From contig CACCPE010000008.1 in assembly GCA_902547825.1 (NCBI GenBank), positions 1-46,412 of the forward strand: 46,412 bases of DNA. The letters are read 5' to 3'. A program made the position numbers and the translations under genes. Below the pieces are notes generated by a model, which ran no database searches, was not told where the DNA came from, and saw only the letters and a program-made list of their open reading frames with translations. The DNA is from an uncultured Pelagibacteraceae bacterium. Lineage in GTDB: Bacteria > Pseudomonadota > Alphaproteobacteria > Pelagibacterales > Pelagibacteraceae. Below are positions 11,613-22,154 of the stretch, piece by piece (within the stretch, counting starts at the first letter, position 1; every line of letters starts with the position of its first letter).

Positions 11613-13013
11613 TTAAAAATGAATTGGTCTCTTATCAACAGCTAATGCCGCTTCTTTTATTGCTTCTGTATGAGTGGGATGGGCATGACAAGTCCTTGCA
11701 ATGTCTTCAGCGCTCGCACCAAATTCCATGGCTAAAGCCATTTCTGCGATCATATCACCGCAATGAGGACCAATAATATGGACACCCAAAACTTTATCAG
11801 TTTTGCTATCCGCTAAAATTTTCACGAATCCCTCTGTTTCATTGTTTACTTTTGCACGTGAGTTCGCTAAAAATGGAAATTTTCCAACTTTGTAAGACCT
11901 TTTTTCATCTTTTAATTGCTCTTCTGTTTTTCCGACTGTTGCGACCTCTGGAGAAGTATAAACAACTCCTGGAATAACGTCATAATTTACATGACCTGCT
12001 TGACCTGCGAGAATTTCTGCAACCGCTATTCCTTCCTCTTCTGCTTTATGAGCCAACATTGGTCCTTTAATTACGTCACCAATAGCATAAATATTTTTTA
12101 TCGATGTTTGTAATTTATCATTTACTTCAATCCTTCCTTTATTATCTTTTTTTACACCAACTTTTGTTAAATTCAAACCCTCTGTGTAAGGTTTACGGCC
12201 AACTGAAACTAAAACTTTGTCATAGTCTTCCGTTTCGTTTTTTGAATTTTTTATATCAGTGTAATTAATTGATACACTAGAACCATTATTTTTGACAGAA
12301 TTGACCTTGGAGCCCATTTTAAATTTTATGCCTTGTTTAGTTAAGATTTTTTTAAATTCATCAGAAATTTCTCTATCCATACCTGGAGTTATATAATCAA
12401 GATATTCAATGACTGTAACTTTCGAACCAAGTCTTGACCAAACAGATCCCATTTCTAAACCGATGTAACCACCGCCAATAACTGCCAATTTATTTGGGAC
12501 TTTGTTTAAAGATAGTGCTCCTGTAGAAGAAATAATATTTTTTTCGTCTATATTTATACCCGGTAGGGATGCTACTGCTGAACCTGTAGCGATTACAATA
12601 TTTTTTGCTTTATAATTAGTTTTTTCATTTTTTTCATAAACTACTATATCATTTTTGGAAAAAAGAACGCCTTTTCCTTTTATATAAGTGACTTTATTTT
12701 TTTTGAATAAAAATTCTACGCCTTTAGTTAGCACTTGGATCGATTTATTCTTATTAGCCATCATTTTTTCAATATTTAGTTTTATACCCTCTATCTCAAT
12801 TCCCTGCTGATTAAAGTCTTTTTTAGCCTTATGGAAATTTTCCGATAGATTTAATAAGCTTTTAGATGGAATACATCCTACGTTTAAACAAGTGCCTCCT
12901 AACGCCCCTCTGGACTCAACGCAGGCGGTTTTCAATCCAAGTTGGGCTGCTCGTATTGCACAAACATATCCACCGGGTCCTCCACCAATTACTACTAAAT
13001 CAAAATTATCCAT
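11613..13013 (-). CDS. lpdA: Dihydrolipoamide dehydrogenase (E3)
   Basis: FAD enzyme that re-oxidises dihydrolipoyl groups with NAD+ for the 2-oxoglutarate dehydrogenase complex, and possibly others. The FAD dinucleotide site GGGPGG is at residues 10-15, the redox disulfide is C42/C47 in GGTCLNVGCIPSK, and the NAD site is VIGGGYIGLEMGSVW. The C-terminal catalytic stretch CHAHPTHTEAIKEAA contains the active-site histidine. 466 residues is normal. The start overlaps the sucB stop by one base, which ties it to the 2-oxoglutarate complex rather than to pyruvate or glycine cleavage. Confidence 0.97.
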   Translation of the reverse strand: MDNFDLVVIGGGPGGYVCAIRAAQLGLKTACVESRGALGGTCLNVGCIPSKSLLNLSENFHKAKKDFNQQGIEIEGIKLNIEKMMANKNKSIQVLTKGVEFLFKKNKVTYIKGKGVLFSKNDIVVYEKNEKTNYKAKNIVIATGSAVASLPGINIDEKNIISSTGALSLNKVPNKLAVIGGGYIGLEMGSVWSRLGSKVTVIEYLDYITPGMDREISDEFKKILTKQGIKFKMGSKVNSVKNNGSSVSINYTDIKNSKNETEDYDKVLVSVGRKPYTEGLNLTKVGVKKDNKGRIEVNDKLQTSIKNIYAIGDVIKGPMLAHKAEEEGIAVAEILAGQAGHVNYDVIPGVVYTSPEVATVGKTEEQLKDEKRSYKVGKFPFLANSRAKVNNETEGFVKILADSKTDKVLGVHIIGPHCGDMIAEMALAMEFGASAEDIARTCHAHPTHTEAIKEAALAVDKRPIHF

Positions 13014-14350
13014 TAAATATTCAAAAATAATCTTTTTGGTTGTTCAAGAGATTCTTTAACAATTTTTAAAAATGAGACAGCCTCTTTACCATCAATAATT
13101 CTATGATCATAAGATAAAGCTAAATACATTACTGGTCTTACTTCAACATTTCCATTAACTGCTAATGGCCTTTGAATGATATTGTGCATTCCTAACACAG
13201 CTGACTGAGGTGGATTTAAAATAGGTGTTGATAACATTGATCCATAAATTCCACCATTGGTTATTGTAAAAGTTCCACCCTGTAAATCCTCAATTGTTAT
13301 TTTTCCATTTCTCGCTTTTTGCCCCAGCTCTGTAATATTTTTTTCAATATCCGCAAAAGACATCTCATCTGTTTCTCTTAATACTGGAACCACTAATCCT
13401 CTATCAGTTCCTACTGCGATACTTACATTATAATAATTTTTGTATACTATGTCTTCACCTTGTATTTCTGCATTAATCGACGGATAATTTTTTAATCCTA
13501 TTACACAAGCTTTTACAAAAAATGACATGAAGCCAAGTTTAATACCATAATTTTTTTGAAATTCGTCTTTATATTGACTTCTCATAGAAATTACCTCACT
13601 CATGTCTACTTCATTAAATGTGGTTAACATTGCTGCATTTTCTTGTGCCTCTTTTAATCTTTTAGCAATTGTTAATCTTAATCTTGTCATTTTGACTCTC
13701 TCTTCTGGCCCATGTTTAATTTTTCTCTCTGATGGTGAAGGTTTGGATCCCATTAATCTCATTATATCTTCTTTTAAAATGATTCCGCTTTTACCAGTTC
13801 CATGAATCGTATTAATATCTATTTTTGCTTCACTCGCCATTTTACGAGCTGCGGGAGATATTTTAGTTTCTTTTTCTATATTGCTAGTTTTTTTTATAAC
13901 TTTTTCTTTATGAATTTCATTTAAAATTAAGGTATCTTCTTCCTCTATTAAACTTTGTTTGTCTAATCTCAAAACTGGCTCGTCAAATTTTTTTTCTTTT
14001 TTAGGACTCGATACTTTTTTTTCCTCTTTAAATAGTTTTGGTTCTTTATTAATATTCTTTTTAGGAGGGTTATATATTTTTACTTCCTTGGGAGCGCTTT
14101 CTTTTTGATTTGATTTACTACTAATTATTCCTAATAATGAACCAACGTTTACTGTCTCTCCCTCCTTAACTGCAATGCTACCTAAAAAACCATTTGATGG
14201 CGCTGGCACCTCTACGTTAACTTTATCTGTTTCTAATTCAACGATCGGCTCATCTGCTATAACCTTATCTCCTTGTGATTTTAACCACTTTGATACTGTG
14301 GCTTCAGTAACTGATTCACCTAGTGTTGGTACTGTAATTTTTTCTGACAT
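13013..14350 (-). CDS. sucB: Dihydrolipoyl succinyltransferase (E2 of 2-oxoglutarate dehydrogenase)
   Basis: Core of the 2-oxoglutarate dehydrogenase complex; moves the succinyl group from lipoate to CoA. Domains in order: one lipoyl domain (residues 1-75) with the lipoylated lysine 43 in [12 protein letters not shown]; a charged K/E-rich linker (about 80-160); the E1/E3-binding domain ([20 protein letters not shown], near 165-200); and the catalytic domain ending with DHRIIDG, histidine 416. The single lipoyl domain and gene order point to succinyl- rather than acetyltransferase. It is directly adjacent to sucA and overlaps lpdA by one base. Confidence 0.97.
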   Translation of the reverse strand: MSEKITVPTLGESVTEATVSKWLKSQGDKVIADEPIVELETDKVNVEVPAPSNGFLGSIAVKEGETVNVGSLLGIISSKSNQKESAPKEVKIYNPPKKNINKEPKLFKEEKKVSSPKKEKKFDEPVLRLDKQSLIEEEDTLILNEIHKEKVIKKTSNIEKETKISPAARKMASEAKIDINTIHGTGKSGIILKEDIMRLMGSKPSPSERKIKHGPEERVKMTRLRLTIAKRLKEAQENAAMLTTFNEVDMSEVISMRSQYKDEFQKNYGIKLGFMSFFVKACVIGLKNYPSINAEIQGEDIVYKNYYNVSIAVGTDRGLVVPVLRETDEMSFADIEKNITELGQKARNGKITIEDLQGGTFTITNGGIYGSMLSTPILNPPQSAVLGMHNIIQRPLAVNGNVEVRPVMYLALSYDHRIIDGKEAVSFLKIVKESLEQPKRLFLNI

Positions 14351-17242
14351 TTAAACTTTAAGTATCTTTTCTAATATTTCTTTTTGTTGTGCAAGATGTT
14401 TGTTTGCATTTCCAGTCGCAGTTGATGAAGAAGCTTTTCTACCCACATATTTTACGTTAATATCTCTTAAATTTATCATCTCCAGCGTTCTTTCTATATA
14501 GTTTCTGACAGTATTCCATGCACCCATGTTTTTTGGTTCTTCTTGACACCAAATAAATTTGGCTTTTTTATATCTTTTAAGGACATTTGCTAAAGTTTTT
14601 GCGGGAAAAGGATAAAGTTGTTCTAGTCTAATAAATACAACTTCTGGATTTTTAAACTTTTCACGAGCCTCTATTAAATCATAATAAATTTTACCTGAGC
14701 ACATAACAACTTTTCTAATTTTATTATCTTTATTTAAAGACAATAATTTATTGCCTTTAATATATGCATCATCCTCTAGAACTCTATGGAAAGTGCTTTT
14801 TATAGAAAATTCTGAGATATCCGAAATACATCTTTTATGTCTTAATAAAGACTTCGGTGTCATAACAATTAGTGGTTTTCTAAATTCTCTATGCATTTGT
14901 CTTCTTAAAACATGAAAATAATTTGAAGGTGTTGTACAATTCACTACTTGAATATTTTCTCCCGCACAAAGTTGTAAGAATCTCTCTAATCTTGCAGATG
15001 AGTGCTCTGGTCCTTGTCCTTCGTATCCATGTGGTAATAACATAACTAATCCACTTGCACGACCCCACTTTGACTCTCCTGATGTAATGAATTGATCTAT
15101 TATAATTTGTGCTCCATTCGCAAAATCACCAAATTGAGCTTCCCAAAGAACAAGTGTTTCAGGTTCAGAAAGCGAGTAACCAAATTCAAAACCAAGTACT
15201 GCAAGTTCAGATAATAAACTATCAATTATTTCAAAATTTTTTTGATCTTTTTGAATATTATTTAGAGGTATATATCTTTCATGATTATCTTGATTTCTCA
15301 GGACCGCGTGTCTTTGACTAAAAGTTCCTCTTCCTGAGTCTTGACCAGACAATCTAACCGAGAATCCCTCGGTTAATAATGTTCCAAATGCTAAGCTTTC
15401 AGCAGTCGACCAGTCAATTTTCTTTTTTTTTTCAAAAATTTCTAATCTTGATTCGAAAATTCTCTTCAGAGTTTTATGAACGTTAAAATTCTCAGGTACT
15501 GAAGAAATTTTTTTACCAATTTCAATTAATTTATTACTGTCTACACCACTTGCTCCTCTTTTGTCTTTTCCTAAGCCGGGTTTGAATCTTGACCATACAC
15601 CGTCAAACCATTTCAATTCTGATTTATAATTTTTTGATGAGTCAAATTCTTTTTCTAAATATTTTTTAAAACTCAGCTTTTCATGGTCTAATTTATCCAA
15701 TGAAGTAAGACCCTCTTGGCTTAACTTTTTTCCATATATCGAAAGCGTTGATGGATGTGATTTAATTTTTTTGTACATTATTGGTTGGGTAAATGATGGT
15801 TCATCTCCTTCATTGTGCCCAAATCTTCTATAACAAACCATATCAATAACCACATCGCGATTAAATTTTTGTCTGTATTCAGTAGCGATTTTTGCACAAT
15901 GTACCACAGCCTCAGGGTCATCTCCATTTACATGAAAAATTGGAGCTTGAGCTGTTTTTGCAACATCGGATGGATAAGGAGATGATCTTGCAAATCTTGG
16001 AGCAGTTGTAAACCCTATTTGATTATTTACAATAACATGGATTGTTCCACCAATGTTGTGACCTGGCAAACCAGACATTGCAAAGCATTCAGCAACTATA
16101 CCTTGTCCAGCAAAAGCGGCATCGCCATGCATGAGAACTGGTATAACTTTTTTTCTATGTTTATCTTTATGAAAAAATTGTTTTGCTCTCACTTGCCCCA
16201 AAACAACTGGATTTACAGCTTCAAGATGTGAAGGATTATCAGTCAAGCTTATGTGTACTAGATTTCCATCAAACTCTCTGTTGGAAGATGCTCCCAAATG
16301 ATATTTAACATCTCCCTCAAAATCTTTGCTTGCATTTACCGATTTACCAAAAAATTCACTAAAAATTGCCTTATAAGGTTTCCCCATAACATTGGCTAAT
16401 ACGTTTAACCTTCCTCTATGTGGCATTCCAATTTTAATTTCTTTAGCGCCAAGGTTTCCACCTCTTTTAATAATTTGTTCTAAAGCAGGGATCAACGACT
16501 CGCCACCATCTAAGCCAAATCTTTTAGTTCCTACAAATTTTACATGAAGATATTTTTCAAAACCTTCTGCATGAATAATCTTATTCAAAATTGCTTTTTT
16601 TCCGTTTTCTGTAAATAAAATATCTTTTTCTGGTCCTTCAATTCTATTTCTAATCCAAGCTTTTTCATCAGGATCCCCCATATGCATAAATTCGTAACCT
16701 ATTGTTGCGCAATAAGTTTTCTGAAGAATTTTCAAAATTTGATTCAGATTGGCGTACTGAAGCCCGAGGACTCCATCTAAAAATATTTTTCTATCATAAT
16801 CTTTTTTTGTGAAACCATAAGTTTCTGGTTTTAATTCGGGATGCTCTTCTTTTTTTTGAAGGGAAAGGGGATCTAAATTTGCAATTAAATGTCCTCGAAT
16901 TCTATAAGCTCTTATCAACATAATTGCTCTAACAGAGTCTTTTGAAGCTTGCTTTACAGATCCTAAATCTAAATTATCAAATTTTTTCTCCTCTTGATTT
17001 TTTTCTATTAATGAAATGTTTGTCTTTTTAATTTTTTTTTCGGGCGACCAACTAGGACCACTTAGATCATTAAGAACCAACCTTTCGTTCTCGCTCAAAC
17101 CTTGAAAAAATTTTCTCCATCCCTCAGGCAGAGATTTTGGATCCGATAAGTAATCAGAGTAAAATTGATTTATAAACTCAGAATTTACTCCTGAAAGAAA
17201 AGAAGTTTTTTTATAAGTAATATTGTTATCTGAAGATGACAT
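14351..17242 (-). CDS. sucA: 2-oxoglutarate dehydrogenase E1
   Basis: Thiamine-diphosphate enzyme that decarboxylates 2-oxoglutarate and succinylates the E2 lipoate. Recognisable segments are the N-terminal E2-interacting SEFINQFYSDYLSDPKSLP, the core IGMPHRGRLNVLANVMG, MHGDAAFAGQGIVAE, HVNGDDPEAVVHC (ThDP/Mg site) and the C-terminal SGQDSGRGTFSQRHAVL and EAQFGDFANGAQ. 963 residues matches the family. The 32-base gap to sucD lacks any obvious terminator, so sucCDAB-lpdA is probably one transcript. Confidence 0.98.
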   Translation of the reverse strand: MSSSDNNITYKKTSFLSGVNSEFINQFYSDYLSDPKSLPEGWRKFFQGLSENERLVLNDLSGPSWSPEKKIKKTNISLIEKNQEEKKFDNLDLGSVKQASKDSVRAIMLIRAYRIRGHLIANLDPLSLQKKEEHPELKPETYGFTKKDYDRKIFLDGVLGLQYANLNQILKILQKTYCATIGYEFMHMGDPDEKAWIRNRIEGPEKDILFTENGKKAILNKIIHAEGFEKYLHVKFVGTKRFGLDGGESLIPALEQIIKRGGNLGAKEIKIGMPHRGRLNVLANVMGKPYKAIFSEFFGKSVNASKDFEGDVKYHLGASSNREFDGNLVHISLTDNPSHLEAVNPVVLGQVRAKQFFHKDKHRKKVIPVLMHGDAAFAGQGIVAECFAMSGLPGHNIGGTIHVIVNNQIGFTTAPRFARSSPYPSDVAKTAQAPIFHVNGDDPEAVVHCAKIATEYRQKFNRDVVIDMVCYRRFGHNEGDEPSFTQPIMYKKIKSHPSTLSIYGKKLSQEGLTSLDKLDHEKLSFKKYLEKEFDSSKNYKSELKWFDGVWSRFKPGLGKDKRGASGVDSNKLIEIGKKISSVPENFNVHKTLKRIFESRLEIFEKKKKIDWSTAESLAFGTLLTEGFSVRLSGQDSGRGTFSQRHAVLRNQDNHERYIPLNNIQKDQKNFEIIDSLLSELAVLGFEFGYSLSEPETLVLWEAQFGDFANGAQIIIDQFITSGESKWGRASGLVMLLPHGYEGQGPEHSSARLERFLQLCAGENIQVVNCTTPSNYFHVLRRQMHREFRKPLIVMTPKSLLRHKRCISDISEFSIKSTFHRVLEDDAYIKGNKLLSLNKDNKIRKVVMCSGKIYYDLIEAREKFKNPEVVFIRLEQLYPFPAKTLANVLKRYKKAKFIWCQEEPKNMGAWNTVRNYIERTLEMINLRDINVKYVGRKASSSTATGNANKHLAQQKEILEKILKV

Positions 17243-17274
17243 TAATAATTTATCTTAACATAAATAAGGGGAAA

Positions 17275-18150
17275 TCAACCATTAAGTTTTTTATACAATG
17301 TTTTTCCAATATCTGCTGGGGACTTGGAAATTGTTATTCCAGCTGATTTCATAATTTCAATTTTTTCCTCTGCTCCTCCTTTACCTCCAGAAATAATTGC
17401 ACCTGCGTGCCCCATTCTTCTGCCAGGTGGAGCTGTCAGACCAGCAACAAATCCTACGGTTGGCTTCTTTATTTTTTCTTTCTTTAAAAATTCAGCCGCT
17501 TCCTCTTCGGCAGATCCACCTATTTCACCTATCATAACTATTGATTTAGTATCATTATCTTTAAGAAAAAGCTCTAAACAATCAATAAAATTTGTTCCAT
17601 TAATAGGATCTCCACCAATTCCAATACAGGTCGATTGTCCCATTTTGTTTTCTGAAGTTTGTGCAACAGCCTCATATGTTAAAGTTCCAGATCTTGAAAT
17701 AATACCAACTGAACCTTTTCTATGAATATTTCCTGGCATAATACCAATTTTACATTCTTCAGGTGTGATTATTCCTGGACAATTAGGGCCAATCAATCTT
17801 GATTTACTTTTTTTTAAAATTTGTTTTACTTTTAACATATCTAAAATAGGAATTCCTTCAGTGATACAAACTATCAGTTCCATTTTAGACTCTATCGCCT
17901 CTATAATAGCAGAGCCTGCAAACTTAGGAGGAACATAAATCATTGTTGCATTAGCAGATGTTTTGTCCTTGGCCTCCTGCACAGAGTTGAATACAGGCAA
18001 GTTTAGATGCTTTTGACCACCTTTTTTTGGTGTCACACCTCCAACAAGCTGTGTTCCATATTTCAACGCTTGCTCGGAATGGAAAGTACCATGTGTGCCT
18101 GTAAAACCCTGGCATATTACTTTTGTATTTTTATTTATTAGCACTGACAT
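17275..18150 (-). CDS. sucD: Succinyl-CoA synthetase subunit alpha
   Basis: Alpha subunit of succinyl-CoA ligase, which forms ATP or GTP from succinyl-CoA. The CoA-binding Rossmann segment [15 protein letters not shown] is near residues 15-29, [13 protein letters not shown] at 118-130, and the phosphorylated histidine is residue 248 in [18 protein letters not shown]. 291 residues is normal. Its ATG overlaps the sucC stop by one base, fitting the need for equal subunit amounts. Confidence 0.98.
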   Translation of the reverse strand: MSVLINKNTKVICQGFTGTHGTFHSEQALKYGTQLVGGVTPKKGGQKHLNLPVFNSVQEAKDKTSANATMIYVPPKFAGSAIIEAIESKMELIVCITEGIPILDMLKVKQILKKSKSRLIGPNCPGIITPEECKIGIMPGNIHRKGSVGIISRSGTLTYEAVAQTSENKMGQSTCIGIGGDPINGTNFIDCLELFLKDNDTKSIVMIGEIGGSAEEEAAEFLKKEKIKKPTVGFVAGLTAPPGRRMGHAGAIISGGKGGAEEKIEIMKSAGITISKSPADIGKTLYKKLNG

Positions 18151-19313
18151 TATTTTATTGCTTCCACAATTTTTTTTGCAGCATCATTTAAATCATAAGC
18201 TGATAAAATTTTTAAATTAGATCTATCAAGTATTTCTTTACCTTCTTTAAAATTAGTGCCAGCCAGCCTTACAACGAGCGGTACAGAAAGGTTAACTTGT
18301 TTAGCAGCCTCAACAACTCCTTGTGCTAAAATATCACATCTCATAATTCCACCAAAAATATTAATTAAAATTCCTTTAACATTTTTATCTGCCAAAATTA
18401 ATTTAAATGCTTCAGTAACTTTTTCTTTTGACGCTCCACCACCTACATCTAAAAAGTTTGCAGGTTCCTTACCATAAAGTTTTATTATATCCATTGTGGC
18501 CATTGCTAAGCCGGCTCCATTAACCATACATCCAATTGAACCATTAAGTTTTATATATGAAAGATCATGTTTGCTTGCCTCTGTCTCAGCAGGATCTTCC
18601 TCATTAAGATCTCTTAGCTTTAAAATTTCAGGTCTTCTAAAAATAGCATTATCATCGAAGTTCATTTTAGCGTCTAAACAAACAATTTTATTAGTCTTTG
18701 TTAATATCAAAGGATTAATTTCTATTAAATTTGCGTCTTTCTCTATTAAAATTTTGTATAATGATTTAATTAATTTAATACCTTCAGATTTTTGTTCATT
18801 GTTTAGGTTGAATATTTTTATCACTTTATTTAACTCATCTTCACTAGGACCCTCTTTTTTAAAGTCGATTTTATTGGTTATTATCTTTTCTGGAGAGTCG
18901 GCTGCTACTTTTTCTATGTCCATACCTCCCTCGGTGCTGCTGATAAATGCAATTTTTGAGCTTTCTCTATCAACTAAACAGGATAAGTAAAATTCTTTTT
19001 TTATCTCTGAAGCCTCTTCAATATAAAGTCTTTTTACTTTTTTTCCTTCTGGTCCAGTTTGATGTGTTATTAAAGTTTTACCCATAATACTTTTTGCAAC
19101 GGTTTCTAATTCAGAAATACTTTTCACAAGTTTTACCCCTCCAGCTTTTCCTCTACCTCCAGCATGAATTTGGGCTTTAACAACATATTGGCTGCCTTTT
19201 AAAATAGATATTTTTTCTTTTATTTCATTCAGTGAAAATATTACTACCCCATTAGATACCGGGACTCCATAATTCTTTAAAATTTCTTTAGCTTGATGCT
19301 CATGTATATTCAT
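18150..19313 (-). CDS. sucC: Succinyl-CoA synthetase subunit beta
   Basis: ATP-grasp subunit that binds nucleotide and succinate. [20 protein letters not shown] starts the protein, followed by [29 protein letters not shown] and the Mg/nucleotide region, and then the succinate-site [17 protein letters not shown] and [18 protein letters not shown]. 387 residues is typical. It heads the suc operon. In many alphaproteobacteria mdh lies directly upstream; here the upstream neighbour is a divergent membrane glycosyltransferase gene, and mdh is 8.5 kb away on the far side of the island. Confidence 0.98.
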   Translation of the reverse strand: MNIHEHQAKEILKNYGVPVSNGVVIFSLNEIKEKISILKGSQYVVKAQIHAGGRGKAGGVKLVKSISELETVAKSIMGKTLITHQTGPEGKKVKRLYIEEASEIKKEFYLSCLVDRESSKIAFISSTEGGMDIEKVAADSPEKIITNKIDFKKEGPSEDELNKVIKIFNLNNEQKSEGIKLIKSLYKILIEKDANLIEINPLILTKTNKIVCLDAKMNFDDNAIFRRPEILKLRDLNEEDPAETEASKHDLSYIKLNGSIGCMVNGAGLAMATMDIIKLYGKEPANFLDVGGGASKEKVTEAFKLILADKNVKGILINIFGGIMRCDILAQGVVEAAKQVNLSVPLVVRLAGTNFKEGKEILDRSNLKILSAYDLNDAAKKIVEAIK

Positions 19314-19360
19314 AAAATATATATATATAAGAATTGTTTAAATTAATATAATAATAAAAA
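19314..19360. promoter_or_regulatory. Divergent intergenic region between sucC and the island
   Basis: A 47-base gap of almost pure A/T must carry start signals for both the suc operon (leftward) and the first island operon (rightward). It includes an alternating AT run next to sucC. No -35 hexamer close to TTGACA stands at the usual distance for either direction. Confidence 0.5.
19347..19352 (+). promoter_or_regulatory. Candidate -10 element (TATAAT) of the first island operon
   Basis: A consensus TATAAT ends 8 bases before the ATG at 19361. If used, transcription would start within a couple of bases of the start codon, giving an essentially leaderless mRNA. In DNA this A/T-rich a chance match is likely, so support is weak. 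Confidence 0.3.
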
Positions 19361-20995
19361 ATGATTATAAAAAAGTATTCTTTATCAAATTTTTTTGTTT
19401 TTTTAACATTTATCATTTTATTAATCACAGGGTTTTTAACATATAAAGATTACGGAATTGGAATTGATGACAAATTTCACAGACTAAACGGATTTTATTG
19501 GTTAAATTATTTATTATCTTTTACTAGTTTTGAAGATTTAAAAAAAATAGTCGAGATTAAACTTTTATCATTTTCTGATTTTACTCTTCCTTCAATAGAA
19601 TATTACAATAGTTACAGCATAATTTTTGATGTACCCGCAGCATTATTAGAAGTTATTTTTAATAAAAATACACCTCAAGATTTTTATGAATTTAAACATT
19701 TATTAAATTTTTTATTTTTTTACTTAGGATGCTTTTTTTTCTACTTAATTTTAAATGAACGTTTTAATAAATTTATTTCATTAATTGGAACATTATTATT
19801 TATCTTATCGCCAAGAATATATGGTGAAAGTTTTTATAATATGAAAGACATTATCTATTTAACATTCATGTGTGCAGCATATTACTTTTGTTATAAAAGT
19901 TTTTTGTCTATGAATTTTAGAAATATTTTTTTTTTAGCTTCATTTTCAGCCGTGTGTATTCAATTACGTATATTTGGGTTACTTATTCCTTTTTCATTCA
20001 TTTCTTTTTATTTGCTGTCTCTTCTTGCAAGAACAAAAGATATTAAGGATGTTAATAAGATAATTTTTTTTACAATCCTCACTATATTATTAACGTATAT
20101 CCTTTGGCCTTATTTATGGGAAAATCCATTAAGCAGTTTTTTAAAAATATTTAAAAATATAATTCCTAATGTTTATATTCTTTTTAATGGTAGCTACATT
20201 GACAACGAATACTTACCTTATAGTTACCTGCCGCTTTGGATTTTTATAACAACGCCTATTTTACATCTATTTTTATTTTTTTTTGGTGCTTATTTTTTAT
20301 TAAGGAGATTTTTTAAAAGACTTATAAGTATTAAAGAAAAATCTATTACTTATGATTTGTGGAGAGGTAAAAAAGAAAAATTTGACATTTTTTTGCTTCT
20401 AAATTTTATGCTTTTATTTGGTTTAGTTATATTATTGAATTTAAAATTAATTAATGCATGGAAGCATTTATATTTTTTAAATTTCTTTTTAGTATATATT
20501 GGTGTTTTTTACATTAATATTATTTATATAAAATATTTTAAATTAAAAAATTTTAAGTATTTAATTGCGTTTTTTAGTTTAATCCTAATTTTTATCAGCT
20601 ACAGAATGATTTATTATCATCCTTATCAAGGTCTCTATTTTAATTTTCTAATATCAGATAAATTTAAAAATAAATTTGATAGAGATTTTACAGCATTATC
20701 TGCAAGAAATTTCTTTGATAAGATTTTATTAATTGAAGAGGATACAAAACTTATAAAAATTGCAAATGCATCATGGACTCCTCTTCAAAGGACACTAGAA
20801 ATTTATAAAAAAGACGAAAGAGAGAAAGTAAAACTTGTTAATCAAAATTACGAAGACGCTAACTATATTTACACAAACCATATCTCAGAGGTTGATAAAA
20901 CAGTAAATGATAAATATAATATTCCTAAAAGCTTTAGTAAATTTTACGATTTTACTGTAGATGGGGTTGTAATTTACAGTGTCTATAGGAGATGA
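19361..20995 (+). CDS. Polytopic membrane glycosyltransferase, GT-C (PMT/GT39-like)
   Basis: Probably transfers a sugar from a polyprenyl-phosphate donor on the outer face of the inner membrane. After TM helix 1 comes an acidic pair D36/D37 (GIGIDDKFHR), where GT-C enzymes hold their catalytic aspartate. SPRIYGESFYNMKDIIYL near residue 150 matches a pattern I associate with bacterial phospholipid-dependent GT39-type proteins. About ten hydrophobic segments fill residues 10-430, with a soluble C-terminal tail. Sugar and acceptor cannot be told from sequence. It is the first of four tightly packed plus-strand genes and divergent from sucC; the base composition is lower in G/C than in neighbouring TCA genes. 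Confidence 0.75.
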   Translation: MIIKKYSLSNFFVFLTFIILLITGFLTYKDYGIGIDDKFHRLNGFYWLNYLLSFTSFEDLKKIVEIKLLSFSDFTLPSIEYYNSYSIIFDVPAALLEVIFNKNTPQDFYEFKHLLNFLFFYLGCFFFYLILNERFNKFISLIGTLLFILSPRIYGESFYNMKDIIYLTFMCAAYYFCYKSFLSMNFRNIFFLASFSAVCIQLRIFGLLIPFSFISFYLLSLLARTKDIKDVNKIIFFTILTILLTYILWPYLWENPLSSFLKIFKNIIPNVYILFNGSYIDNEYLPYSYLPLWIFITTPILHLFLFFFGAYFLLRRFFKRLISIKEKSITYDLWRGKKEKFDIFLLLNFMLLFGLVILLNLKLINAWKHLYFLNFFLVYIGVFYINIIYIKYFKLKNFKYLIAFFSLILIFISYRMIYYHPYQGLYFNFLISDKFKNKFDRDFTALSARNFFDKILLIEEDTKLIKIANASWTPLQRTLEIYKKDEREKVKLVNQNYEDANYIYTNHISEVDKTVNDKYNIPKSFSKFYDFTVDGVVIYSVYRR

Positions 20996-21255
20996 AAGAA
21001 TTGAAAATATTTGTTTATAAATGTCTTACTGCTGCAATAATATTTTTTGTTTTATTTCAATTAACAATAGGTATTTCAATGAATCAAATAGAAAAAAAAA
21101 TAAATCTTTTAACTTCTGAAGAAAATATATTTAAAGTCAAAAATAAAATTAGAAAAGAATTGGAAACAGCAATCAAAAAAGATAGTTATTTTAATGATGA
21201 AGATGCATTACTTATAAAAAAATTTTTAAATAAAATAAAATCTGAATTAGAATAA
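20992..21255 (+). CDS. Small single-pass membrane protein, unknown
   Basis: Not a family I recognise. It has one N-terminal hydrophobic segment (about residues 9-30, CLTAAIIFFVLFQLTIGIS) followed by a charged, probably helical tail rich in K and E, suggesting a membrane-anchored helix with the tail in one compartment. The ATG overlaps the preceding stop (ATGA). An AGGAG at 20987-20991 touches that ATG directly, which is too close for a normal ribosome site, but stands 9 bases before an in-frame TTG at 21001; the real start may be that TTG (84 residues). Position between a GT-C enzyme and a GT2 enzyme suggests a helper role, by inference only. Confidence 0.65.
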   Translation: MKELKIFVYKCLTAAIIFFVLFQLTIGISMNQIEKKINLLTSEENIFKVKNKIRKELETAIKKDSYFNDEDALLIKKFLNKIKSELE

Positions 21256-21266
21256 CTTAATCTAAC

Positions 21267-22142
21267 TTGAAAAATTATCTTTTTTTAATACCTGTATTTA
21301 ATGACTGGAAATCTTTAAATCTACTTTTAAAAAAAATAAATGAGGAAATTCGTGAAAAATCAAGTTATTCACATATATTAATAATTGACGATAATTCTAC
21401 TGAAAAAATTTCCGTTGAAAAAAATTTACTTAAAAAATTTAAAAGTTTTAAAGTAATTAGTCTTAAAAAAAACTTAGGAAGCCAAAAATGTATAGCAATA
21501 GGTTTGAAATATTTACAGAAAGAAAATAAATACTATATAATTACAATTCTTGACTCAGACGGTGAAGATGATCCATCAAAAATAAATGAAATGATTGATA
21601 TGGCTAGCAATGCCTCAAATTTTGTAATTACATCAAATAGAACAAACAGAAAGGAAAACCTTTTTTTCAAATTACTATACTCTTTACATAAAATTTTTAC
21701 ATTTTTAGTTTCACTAAATTGGATAAGTTTTGGTAATTTTAGTTCATTTCATTCAAGAAATTTAAACATGATTTTAAAAAATAACAACGTTTGGCTTGCA
21801 TACTCTAGTGCTGTAGCTCTTAATTGCAAAATTAAAAGATTATACGCAAAAAGAAAACAAAGGTATTTTGGCAAATCTAAAGTAAATTTTCCAAGTTTAG
21901 CTTTACATTCATTGAGAGTTATAAGTGTTCTTTACAAAAGAGTTTTACTATTTTCATTTATTTATATAACAGCCTTATTTTTTTTGTATTATCTAAATAA
22001 AAGTATTTTAATATTTTTTTTGATTTTCTTTTTTATAATTTTCAATATATTGATTCTTATTGTAAAATTTTTTATAAATATAGAAAATTTAAATTCTTGG
22101 GATGAATACGTTAAAGAAATAAAAAAAATTAACAATTATTAA
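21267..22142 (+). CDS. GT2 family glycosyltransferase, polyprenyl-phosphate type
   Basis: Likely makes a polyprenyl-phosphate sugar at the cytoplasmic face that the neighbouring GT-C enzyme could use. The GT-A fold is visible: start IPVFND, nucleotide-site D41/D42 in IIDDNST and the metal-binding DSD at residues 96-98. Two hydrophobic helices near residues 215-265 resemble the C-terminal anchors of GtrB/DPM1-type enzymes. The start is TTG at 21267; no other start precedes it after the in-frame stop, and the fold needs those first residues. The RNRK-type catalytic loop is not obvious to me, so the exact subfamily is open. Confidence 0.8.
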   Translation: MKNYLFLIPVFNDWKSLNLLLKKINEEIREKSSYSHILIIDDNSTEKISVEKNLLKKFKSFKVISLKKNLGSQKCIAIGLKYLQKENKYYIITILDSDGEDDPSKINEMIDMASNASNFVITSNRTNRKENLFFKLLYSLHKIFTFLVSLNWISFGNFSSFHSRNLNMILKNNNVWLAYSSAVALNCKIKRLYAKRKQRYFGKSKVNFPSLALHSLRVISVLYKRVLLFSFIYITALFFLYYLNKSILIFFLIFFFIIFNILILIVKFFINIENLNSWDEYVKEIKKINNY

Positions 22143-22154
22143 TTTAATTACAAA

